Shown: piece by piece, positions 26,758 through 34,138 of the stretch
How positions within the stretch are numbered: position 1 is the first letter of the stretch
Layout of the letters: every line of letters begins with the position of its first letter
Assembly: GCA_963836015.1 (NCBI GenBank)
Contig: CAWIIF010000002.1
Coordinates: 682,001 to 746,000 of the forward strand
Direction: 5' to 3'
DNA length: 64,000 nucleotides
DNA from: CAWCDJ01 sp963836015
GTDB taxonomy: Bacteria > Acidobacteriota > Terriglobia > Bryobacterales > Bryobacteraceae
The notes under the pieces: generated by a model
Database searches by the model: none
What the model was told of the DNA's origin: nothing
Seen by the model: only the letters and a program-made list of their open reading frames with translations
Program-made: the position numbers and the translations under genes

Positions 26758-27768
26758 ATGAAAAGCGCGTTTTTCCTTGGAATGTTCACCGCTGCACTCT
26801 CTTTGCAGGGTGCGACGAACTATAAGGTGGTGGGCCGGTACCCGGTTCCGGGAACCGGAGGGTTCGATTACGTGGCGATCGATAGCGCGGCCCGCCGTCT
26901 GTACGTCTCCCACGGGACGCAGGTCGACGTGGTGGACGCCGATAACGGCAAACTGGTAGGCTCCATTCCGGATACTCCGGGCGTGCACGGCGCGGCGATC
27001 GCAGACGAGTTCCATCACGGCTTCACCAGCAACGGCCGAGAAAACAAAGTTTCCATGTTCGACCCCGCCACCCTGAAACTCATCCGGAAGATCGACGTCG
27101 GAGAAGGCCCGGACGGCATCTATTACGACGCCCGGACCAAGCGGGTGTTCACTAATAATCACGGCTCCCACAACGTGAGCGCGATCGACGCCAAGACCGG
27201 CGACGTGGTAGGCACCGTGAATCTGGAAGGGGACGGCGAAGAGGCGGTGATCGGCGCCGACGGCCTGGTATACGTCAACAGCGAGAATACGTCCGAGGTG
27301 GTCGCCTTCGATCCGAAGTCGCTCGAAGTGAAGAAGCGGTTTCCAATCGGTGTCGCCAAGACGCCGACGGGCCTGGCGTACGATCCCAAGACCAATCGCC
27401 TGTTCATCGGCACCCGCAACGAGCCGAAGATGGTCGTGATGGACGCGGCCTCGGGGAAAGTGATCGGCAGCTTTCCGATCGGCGCGGGCGTGGACTATGC
27501 CGCTTTCGATCCGAAAGATAAGCTGGCATTCTTTTCCTGCGGCGATGGGACTCTCAGCATCTACCACGAGAAATCCGCCGATGAATACGAGGACGCGGGA
27601 GCCGTCAAGACACAGCCGAGCGCCAAGACCATGGCCTTCGATCCCAAGACCGGCAAGATCTTCCTTTCTGCCGCCGAATACGAGGAGGCACCGGCGACCG
27701 AGCCCGGAAAACGCCCGCGCCGTACCGTGAAGCCGGGATCCTTCGTGGTGCTGGTAGTCGCCAAATAG
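26758..27768 (+). CDS. Secreted YncE-like beta-propeller protein
   Basis: The 336-residue protein has a signal peptide (about 1-19) and repeats of a roughly 40-residue blade with recurring VVDADNGKLV, FDPATLKLI, IDAKTGDVVG and MDAASGKVIG segments, as in YVTN/YncE propellers. A few residues near the end (KRPRRTVKPGS) break the pattern before the last strand. Such proteins bind partners or DNA, or act as scaffolds in the periplasm, and no active site is visible. The divergent promoter region upstream contains the direct repeat GTTCATC (11-base period). Confidence 0.8.
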   Translation: MKSAFFLGMFTAALSLQGATNYKVVGRYPVPGTGGFDYVAIDSAARRLYVSHGTQVDVVDADNGKLVGSIPDTPGVHGAAIADEFHHGFTSNGRENKVSMFDPATLKLIRKIDVGEGPDGIYYDARTKRVFTNNHGSHNVSAIDAKTGDVVGTVNLEGDGEEAVIGADGLVYVNSENTSEVVAFDPKSLEVKKRFPIGVAKTPTGLAYDPKTNRLFIGTRNEPKMVVMDAASGKVIGSFPIGAGVDYAAFDPKDKLAFFSCGDGTLSIYHEKSADEYEDAGAVKTQPSAKTMAFDPKTGKIFLSAAEYEEAPATEPGKRPRRTVKPGSFVVLVVAK

Positions 27769-27794
27769 TCCCGGCCGCCCCGCCGTGTCATTCT

Positions 27795-28769
27795 ATGGGG
27801 ATGGATTTCTGGCAGCTCAGCGACCTCTGTACGCCTTGGTGCCTCCATGTCGTAGCGACACTCCAGGTTGCCGATCGCATGCAGGCCGGTGCCTCGGAGA
27901 TCCAGGATCTTGCTGCTGCTGTAAGCGCGGATCCCGAGTCGCTCGCCAGGGTATTGCGACACCTGATCGGTAAAGGTCTCTTTGAAGAACCGGCGCCGGG
28001 CCGGTTCGCTCTCAATGAGGCGGCACGCGGTCTTCTCGAGGGTCCGGTCCGCGCTGGTCTCGATCTCAACGGCATCGGCGGCCGGATGGCGCATTCGTGG
28101 AGCACGCTTCTCGCCGCGGTCCGCACCGGCAGGCCGGCCTACCACCAGGTGTTCGGCAGGGGGTTCTGGGATGACCTGGACGCGCATCCGGACGTCGCCG
28201 CCAGTTTCGACCACCTCATGGGTCCCGGCCACGGCGCGCCCGATCCCGAGGTATTGATCGATCCCGCCGGCTGGGACTCGGTCCGCACCGTGGTCGATGT
28301 CGGAGGCGGCACCGGGCTCCTCCTGGCGGCCGTACTACGGGCCCGGCCCCAAGTCCGCGGGACGCTCGTGGATCTCCCCCGCACCGTGGCTCGCTCGGAG
28401 GCTGTGTTTCAGGAAGCGGGTGTGTCCGGCCGGGTAACCGCGGTGGGCCAGAGCTTCTTCGATCCCCTTCCTCCCGGAGCCGACCTTTACCTCTTAAAGA
28501 ACGTTCTCGGCGATTGGCCCGATCGCGAAGCGGCGTTGCTCTTGCGGCGGTGCGCCGAAGCAGGCGGCCCGTCCGGACGCGTCGTGCTTCTCGGCGGAAT
28601 CACGCCGGAGGAGGAGGCCTCGCCGGAACTCCTCATGCTGGTTCTTGTTGGCGGCAAGTCGCGGACCTTGGCCGAGTTCACTGAACTCGCGAAAACTGCC
28701 GGATTGGTGGTCCGCGCATCGGGACGCGCACCCTCGGGCCGCTTCATCGTGGAGTGCTGTAACTTGTGA
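27795..28769 (+). CDS. SAM-dependent O-methyltransferase (hydroxyindole/caffeate type)
   Basis: The 324-residue protein has an N-terminal dimerisation winged helix (PESLARVLRHLIGKGLFEE) and a class I methyltransferase domain with the SAM loop VVDVGGGTGLLL at about 174-185. It continues with LVDLPRTV and the C-terminal LLKNVLGDWPD segment, where the catalytic His of plant-like O-methyltransferases is replaced by Asn-Val (the family usually has LK-x-x-L-H-D/N-W). It may methylate a small secondary metabolite hydroxyl, but the missing His makes the chemistry uncertain. Its 3' end overlaps the convergent ABC permease gene by 26 bases. Confidence 0.8.
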   Translation: MGMDFWQLSDLCTPWCLHVVATLQVADRMQAGASEIQDLAAAVSADPESLARVLRHLIGKGLFEEPAPGRFALNEAARGLLEGPVRAGLDLNGIGGRMAHSWSTLLAAVRTGRPAYHQVFGRGFWDDLDAHPDVAASFDHLMGPGHGAPDPEVLIDPAGWDSVRTVVDVGGGTGLLLAAVLRARPQVRGTLVDLPRTVARSEAVFQEAGVSGRVTAVGQSFFDPLPPGADLYLLKNVLGDWPDREAALLLRRCAEAGGPSGRVVLLGGITPEEEASPELLMLVLVGGKSRTLAEFTELAKTAGLVVRASGRAPSGRFIVECCNL

Positions 28770-30356
28770 CCGGCCCGGGGCTCAGCCCCAGCGCGAGCAG
28801 TTCCCCGGGCGGAGTCTCCTCGAACTGCACGTCGCCCGCGTAGGACCGGAGCCGCAGCGCCGCCAGCAAAGCGACGAGCACCGCCAGCATTGCGCCGTAC
28901 CGCCTGGGGTTCTCCAGCGCCCACAGTTCCAGCATCGCGGCTCTGCTCACAATCTGCATCAACAGCCCGATGCACAGCCAGAACGTGAGATGAAAATTCG
29001 AGCGGCCCGGCAGGTAAGCGCACGTGAACGGAATCTTCTGCTGGCCGTACAGGCACATTTCGACGAGAATTGCGCCGAGGAAACCAAGGACCACGATATG
29101 CCCGACTGCGGCCGCCCACGGCCAGCTCCATAACATCAACGCGGCCGATCCGGCCCAGACAGGAGCCGCGGCCAGGAAGAGCAGCGAACGGCGCCGTGAC
29201 GCTGCGCACTCCAATCCGTTTCCGGCCGCCGCCAAGCGAAAGATCCAGTTCGCGCGCAGGTCCGAGGGCATCGAGAACACCACGCGCGTCCCTACTACCC
29301 AGAAGCCCATGGCGATCAGGGTCACAGTCACGAGCGGGACCTGTGTCCCGCCAAGCTGCTGCCGCGCTGCGGGAGTCTTGAGGAAGGTGATGGTGAGCGC
29401 GAACGCTACCCCCAGGTAGAAAGCCAGGATCATTCGGTGGTGGCGGCTGCGCAGCAGCGTGCGGACGCTGAACTGGACGACCGCTGTGACCGCTCGAAAC
29501 GAGGCAGCCACGAGGTGCCGCGTACCGCCGGCGCGATGTCCTGTTCTTCGACGATCCGGCGGAGCATGCGGAAGTAGCTCAGCGCGTAGGCGACCGCCGC
29601 CACGCCGGTGGCAGTCCCCAGGCCGATCCACGCCCAGTGCGCCAGCGGTGCCGGAGCGGGCGATCCATTGAGCTGCTCGAAGAACCCCACGAACCAGGTG
29701 GCCGGAGACCATGCGGCCCTTGCCGGCTCCAGAAAATAGACCGTGACCAGCAGGCAGAATGACGCGAGCTGCATCCAGGAAGACGCTCGCAGGAAGTGAC
29801 GCCGCGGAAGGAGCTCCGCCGCCAGGCCTTGCAGCCCGAGCACGCAGCAGAAGATGAACGCACCAGCTGCGAGCATGCTCGCCCAATACACCGCGTATGA
29901 TCGAATCAGCCCGACAAATCCGCCCGGATTGAGCGCCAGCGGCCAGACGAGTCCGGTGACCGAGTGCAGCACGAGTACGGTGAGGCCGAGCGAGGCGGCC
30001 ACTCCCGCGACCTTCGCCAGGAAGATCGTGCGCGCCCGGACCGGCAGGGGAGCCAGCACCAGAACGTCGCGGCGGTCCGGAAACGTCGCGTCCCAGCTCA
30101 GCACCGCGAAGAGGCCGACCACCAGCATCGTGGTCGCGATCAGGAAATGCTCGAAGCGTCCCGCCATCGCCGCGGCGCGGCTGCCGCTCATCCCCAATGC
30201 GGGCGCTGTAAACAGCAGGCTGAGAAAGATCAGCAGGGAGGCGAACTGCCCGAACAGCCGGCTCATATCGCCCTGCGCATGAGACGACAGGAGCTCCAGA
30301 TCCACCATCCGGAAGAGGAACTCGCGATACAGCACGCGAAATTGCTGCTTCATCAT
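28744..30356 (-). pseudogene. ABC exporter permease with one frameshift
   Basis: This is a large multi-spanning permease of about 537 residues, made of two halves with repeated membrane clusters. It starts at ATG 30354-30356 (MMKQQFRVLYREFLFRMVDL) with AGGAG 7 bases upstream. The upstream half reads without interruption as far as SWLPRFER. The downstream half (VTAVVQFSVRTLLRSR onward) is in another frame, and a single missing base near 29493-29497 restores continuity. The total of 1613 bases also fits one lost base. It would form an exporter with the ATPase encoded just before it and be controlled by the divergent PadR-type repressor. Confidence 0.8.
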
Positions 30357-30367
30357 CGGCAGGCTCC

Positions 30368-31133
30368 TCAGGCCCCGATCAGGTCGGCGATCTCGCGCGA
30401 GACCAATTCCGTATCCCCGCTCGGCGGTCAGCTGCGAGAAGATTCCCTCGAGCGTGGGGGCCGCCATCAGGATTCGCAGTCGCTCGATCGAATCGTCGGC
30501 AACCACTCTCGCCCGGTGCAGAATGACGACGTGCGAGCAGAGGCGCTCCACCGTCTCGAGCTCGTGCGAGCTGAACAGCACCACCTTGCCGCGCGCCGCC
30601 ATCTCCTGAATCAGGCTGCGTAAGACCAGGCCGGTCCCTACGTCCAGCCCGGAAAAGGGCTCGTCCAGCAAGAGTAGGTCCGGGTTGTGCATCAGGGCGG
30701 CGGTGAGGAGCACCTTCTGGCGCATGCCCTTGGAGTAAGCCGAAATCGGCGCGTGCCGGTCGCTGTGCAGCGCGAGCAGGCGCAGCAGCCCGTCGATGCG
30801 GTCCGCCGTGGGCTTCGCCGGCAGATTGCGCAGCTGTCCGACCATGATGAGGTACTCGAGACCGCTCAGGTGCCCGTAGAGATGCGGCTCTTCGGGCACG
30901 TAGCCCAGGCGCTGCTTGTAAGCGATCAGGTCGTCCCGGATCGGCCGCCCGTCGAAGAGGATCTGCCCCGCGCCCGGCTCCATGATCCCGGCGATCATTT
31001 TCATGGTGGTCGATTTTCCGGACCCGTTGGGGCCGAGGTAGCCGGTGATTTCGCCGGCTCGCGCCGAGAAAGTGACGCCCTCCACGGCCGGGATGCCAAG
31101 GAAGCGCTTGCCCAATTCGCGAAGCTCGAGCAT
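30368..31133 (-). pseudogene. ABC exporter ATPase with a frameshift near its C-terminus
   Basis: This ABC ATPase has Walker A GPNGSGKST, signature YSKGMRQ, Walker B LLLLDEP and a switch His in FSSHELE. Its organisation resembles multidrug or antibiotic exporter ATPases. After LTAE the frame shifts. One extra base near 30417-30421 removes the natural end, which is readable in the other frame as DTELVSREIADLIGA followed by TGA at 30368-30370. As it stands, the frame instead runs on into the permease gene. The start is ATG 31131-31133 with AGGGG immediately upstream. All catalytic motifs lie before the shift. Confidence 0.85.
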
Positions 31134-31138
31134 ACCCC

Positions 31139-31167
31139 TATGTAGCAAACTACTGACTAGTTGTCAA
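31139..31167 (-). promoter_or_regulatory. Promoter of the ABC exporter operon
   Basis: Read on the minus strand, TTGACA (31162-31167) and TACATA (31139-31144) are spaced by 17 bases. The exporter ATG at 31133 follows almost at once. The -35 boxes of the two divergent promoters overlap inside the palindromic operator, so one repressor could silence both. Confidence 0.6.
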
Positions 31168-31182
31168 GTAGCATTCTACATA
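31141..31182. promoter_or_regulatory. Palindromic operator between ABC exporter and PadR regulator
   Basis: An imperfect dyad of about 42 bases reads TGTAG-N4-CTAC, then GAC-TAGTT-GTC in the centre, then GTAG-N4-CTACA. It covers the -35 region of both divergent genes. PadR-family repressors bind inverted repeats of this size in their own promoters, so this is the expected autoregulatory and exporter operator. The site is seen directly; the binding protein is inferred from position. Confidence 0.7.
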
Positions 31183-31190
31183 GGTATAAT
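31161..31190 (+). promoter_or_regulatory. Promoter of the PadR-type regulator, probably leaderless
   Basis: TTGTCA (31161-31166) and TATAAT (31185-31190) are spaced by 18 bases. The GTG start codon at 31197 lies only 6 bases after the -10 box, where transcription itself should begin, so the transcript is probably leaderless. Confidence 0.65.
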
Positions 31191-31196
31191 CCGTCT

Positions 31197-31505
31197 GTGC
31201 CCAAACTGTCCCACACCGCGGCGCTGATCCTTCAGGCGATCGATGCCGGGCATCGCTACGGGCTGAGCGTGATGGAAGTCACGGGGCTTCCCAGCGGGAC
31301 CGTTTATCCCGCCATGCGCCGCCTGGAGCGCGACGCCCTGATCCGCTCGCAATGGGAGCGGCAATCCATCGCCGACGCCGCACTGCGCCCGGCGCGGAAG
31401 TATTACAAGCTGACCCGCGCGGGCCGCGAAGTCCTCGAAGCGTCCTTGCAGCGCTACCCGCTGCTGGCCAAACTGCTGCCGTCGCCGGAGGTCGAAGACG
31501 CATGA
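31197..31505 (+). CDS. PadR-family transcriptional regulator
   Basis: This 102-residue winged-helix protein has the PadR pattern YGLSVMEVTGLPSGTVYPAMRRLE followed by the wing (SQWERQSI...ARKYYKLT) and a short C-terminal dimerisation helix. It starts at GTG 31197. A longer upstream frame would run through the promoter and is rejected. It is divergent from an ABC exporter across a 63-base region with a palindromic operator, the classic PadR arrangement: the repressor controls the exporter and itself, and is released by the exported compound. Its stop overlaps the next start by ATGA. Confidence 0.9.
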   Translation: MPKLSHTAALILQAIDAGHRYGLSVMEVTGLPSGTVYPAMRRLERDALIRSQWERQSIADAALRPARKYYKLTRAGREVLEASLQRYPLLAKLLPSPEVEDA

Positions 31506-32290
31506 GCGCGCCGCTGCACTTCGCGATCCTGCGATGCGCCTCGATGCTGGTTCCCGGCGATGACCGCCCGGAGTGGCTCGCCGAATGGCAGGCGGAACTC
31601 TGGTACCTGCAGGGCCGCGCTCTGCCGTTTTGCCTGGGCGCCTTCCGGGATGCCTTATGGCTGAGACGCAATGCCCCGCGAGCGGAGAAGGGCCGTCTCT
31701 TTTATCCGAAGTCGGCGCTCCGGTGCATTCTGTTCCTGTCGGTCCTGGCGGCGGCGAGCCTCTTCTTTGCTTTCCGCCAATACGGAGACACCGTTTTGGG
31801 GGCGCCGGGATCGCCGGCCAGGGAGCATCCGGTTTTGACCAGGCTCGCGATCACCCTGCTGGCTCTCGTGATCGTGCGGATCTCCACGCCTCTCGATCTC
31901 GGCGAATATCCGCGGACAACCAACGTGCGCCGCTGGCTCTTCCTCGCCATCAAAATCGGCCTTCTCATCCCGATCGTCTTCTGCGGGACGCTGGACCTCA
32001 CGTGGCTGATCAGCGCAAGCCAGATCCAGCCGCTCGGACTATTGTTCGGCTGCATCCTGGCATTTCGCTGGGCGCTGAAGGACCAGCGCCAGCGCTGCCC
32101 GGTGTGCCTGAACGTGCTGACCAGCCCGGCGCTCATCGGCATGGCCTCGCAGACATTTTTGGAATGGTACGGCACCGAGCTCATCTGCGAGAAGGGACAC
32201 GGCCTTCTGCACGTTCCGGAGATCCCCAACAGTTGCTACAGCACGCAGCGATGGACCTACCTCGATCCCTCGTGGCGGGTCCTATTTTGA
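31502..32290 (+). CDS. Membrane protein with C-terminal Cys pairs, cotranscribed with PadR
   Basis: This 262-residue protein overlaps the PadR gene by ATGA. The soluble N-terminus carries the DRPEWLAEWQAELWYL segment, which I recall in acidobacterial proteins linked to PadR. Four hydrophobic segments follow at about 82-101, 118-135, 148-170 and 175-190. The C-terminus has RCPVCLNVL and CEKGHGLLH, a possible zinc-binding site. No enzyme motif is visible. The coupling suggests a role in sensing or modulating the exporter or repressor, which is inference only. It overlaps the convergent FG-GAP gene by 9 bases. Confidence 0.7.
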   Translation: MSAPLHFAILRCASMLVPGDDRPEWLAEWQAELWYLQGRALPFCLGAFRDALWLRRNAPRAEKGRLFYPKSALRCILFLSVLAAASLFFAFRQYGDTVLGAPGSPAREHPVLTRLAITLLALVIVRISTPLDLGEYPRTTNVRRWLFLAIKIGLLIPIVFCGTLDLTWLISASQIQPLGLLFGCILAFRWALKDQRQRCPVCLNVLTSPALIGMASQTFLEWYGTELICEKGHGLLHVPEIPNSCYSTQRWTYLDPSWRVLF

Positions 32291-34012
32291 GCGGTCGCCC
32301 AGCCCTTCGACCACAGTGACGATGCGGTCCGGCGAAAGGCCCGTCAGCCGGTCCACCGTTCCGCTCGGCCAGTGCAGTTCCAGGTCAGCGGACGCCGCCG
32401 CGCCGAGCCCGAAGTGGATCCGCAGGTCGCTCTGCGAAAGATAGCTGCCGCCACTGCGCACCTCGTCCGTCTGGCGGTGCGGCTTGCCGTCTTCTTCGGT
32501 CGTGCAATAGACTCGCGTTCCGATTCCGCTCCGGTTGGACTTGGTCCCCACCGTCTTGACCTTAATCCAGTGGTTCCTGGTGTGCGAATCGCAGCGCAGT
32601 AGCTGCGGCACGTCGTTGACGCAATTCACCAGCAGGTCCAGGTCGCCGTCATTGTCGAAATCGCCGACCGCCATCCCGCGGCCGGTCACGGCCTCCATAA
32701 TTCCGGGGCCCAACTGCTCGGAAACGTCCTGGAAGCGTCCATTTCGAAGATTGCGGTAGACCACCTTGCGCTGGCGATAACCGGATTCGGTGAGGCTTTC
32801 CCCGACCTCGGGGTAGACATGCCCGTTGCACTGCACGATATCCGCCCAGCCGTCGTTGTCGTAATCCATGAACGCGACGCCCCACCCGAGGAAGCGCGTA
32901 ATCTTCCCCAACCCGGCCTGAAAAGTCTCGTCCTCGAAGAAACCGCTGCCCTGGTTGCGATAGAGACTCGTAGTGTCGCCCGCGAAGTTGGTTTTCACCA
33001 GGTCGAAGTTCCCGTCGCAATCGTAGTCCGCCACTCCGATCCCCATGCCGGCCTGGGGCTTGCCGTCCGCCGAGTATGCCACGCCGGCCTCGATGGCAAT
33101 TTCCTGAAACGTGCCGTCGCGCTTGTTCTTGTACAACGCCGACGAGGTCGAATCGTTCGCGACATAAATGTCAGGCCACCCGTCGTTATCGAAATCGAAC
33201 ACCGCCACCCCCAGCCCGAACGTTCCGGCTGTCTTCAGAATTCCGGATTTCTGCGAGACATCGCTGAAGGTGCCGTCGCCGTTGTTGTGGAACAGAATAT
33301 TGTGGCCGCCCTGCAGCCCCGGAGGTCCGCATGCCACCAGCAGTCCTTTGTATTTGCAGGGGCCCGATTCGGGAAGCGGCGCCGTCTTCGGGTCGAACTC
33401 CAGGTAGTTGGCCACGAACAGGTCGAGATGTCCGTCGCGGTCATAGTCGACGAAGGCGCAGCCGGTGTTGTTCCGCTTCAATCCTTTGGCCGTGCCGGTG
33501 GTGACGCCGGCCTTGGCTGCCACGTCGGTGAATTTGCCGTTGCCGAGATTCTTCCACAGAGAGCAATCGCCCCAGTACGTAACGAACAGGTCGTCGTGGC
33601 CGTCGTTGTCGAAATCCCCGACGCAGCATCCCGAGCCCCAGCCGGATCTCGCGATACCCGACTCCATCGTTACGTCCGTGAACGTGCCGTCGCGATTGTT
33701 CTTGTACAGCCGGCTTACTGGCGCATTCGCGGATGTCCAGCCGCCCTCGAAGCGCGAGCCATTCACCAGGAATATGTCGAGCCATCCATCCTGGTCGTAG
33801 TCGAAGAACGCCGCGCCGCAGCCCGTCGTCTCCATGAGGTACCGGTTGCGATGCTCGCTGCCGTAGACGGTCTTGGTTCGCAGCCCCGCTTCCCGCGCCA
33901 CATTCACGAACTGAATGCCCGGTTCTGAGCCGCATAACAACTGGTCCAGGGTAAAGACGGCCGCCGTTCGGCATATGGACTGGATAAACGTACGGCGGCT
34001 TCCCCTGGACAT
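32282..34012 (-). CDS. Secreted CRTAC1/ASPIC-type FG-GAP repeat protein, Tat-exported
   Basis: The 576-residue protein starts at ATG 34010-34012 with a twin-arginine-type signal (SRGSRRTFIQS plus a hydrophobic stretch). It contains about eight FG-GAP/VCBS repeats, each with a calcium-binding D-x-D-x-D-G loop such as FDYDQDGWLD, YDRDGHLD, FDNDGWPD and YDCDGNFD. It ends in a C-terminal ASPIC/UnbV domain (HFGLGAAASADLELHWPSG). The predicted fold is an extracellular or periplasmic beta-propeller for adhesion or carbohydrate contact. It is one of several secreted repeat proteins in the window. The ADOP permease gene lies upstream on the same strand, with a palindromic repeat between. Confidence 0.88.
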   Translation of the reverse strand: MSRGSRRTFIQSICRTAAVFTLDQLLCGSEPGIQFVNVAREAGLRTKTVYGSEHRNRYLMETTGCGAAFFDYDQDGWLDIFLVNGSRFEGGWTSANAPVSRLYKNNRDGTFTDVTMESGIARSGWGSGCCVGDFDNDGHDDLFVTYWGDCSLWKNLGNGKFTDVAAKAGVTTGTAKGLKRNNTGCAFVDYDRDGHLDLFVANYLEFDPKTAPLPESGPCKYKGLLVACGPPGLQGGHNILFHNNGDGTFSDVSQKSGILKTAGTFGLGVAVFDFDNDGWPDIYVANDSTSSALYKNKRDGTFQEIAIEAGVAYSADGKPQAGMGIGVADYDCDGNFDLVKTNFAGDTTSLYRNQGSGFFEDETFQAGLGKITRFLGWGVAFMDYDNDGWADIVQCNGHVYPEVGESLTESGYRQRKVVYRNLRNGRFQDVSEQLGPGIMEAVTGRGMAVGDFDNDGDLDLLVNCVNDVPQLLRCDSHTRNHWIKVKTVGTKSNRSGIGTRVYCTTEEDGKPHRQTDEVRSGGSYLSQSDLRIHFGLGAAASADLELHWPSGTVDRLTGLSPDRIVTVVEGLGDRSK

Positions 34013-34081
34013 ATGGAAACTATTGTATGGGCTGCCCGCTCCCGATACAATTCCGCCCAATCGACCGCAGAATGCGGAGCC

Positions 34082-34133
34082 AATGTGGCGCAGGGCTCCT
34101 GGCCTGCGCTGGTCAGGCCAGGAGGCCTGCCCC
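34082..34133. repeat. REP-like long inverted repeat after the ADOP permease gene
   Basis: Arms at 34091-34106 and 34114-34129 pair over 16 bases with one mismatch around a 7-base loop. The flank GTGGCG on the left and the right arm CAGGCCAGGAGGCCTGCCC match the copy at 39543-39597. It sits just 3' of the minus-strand ADOP permease stop. Confidence 0.7.
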
Positions 34134-34138
34134 TTTGG

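Noticed and set aside
29430..31148. A single ATPase-permease fusion of 572 residues
   Set aside because: The fusion exists only because of a one-base shift near 30420; the natural ATPase stop and the permease ribosome-binding site are both readable.
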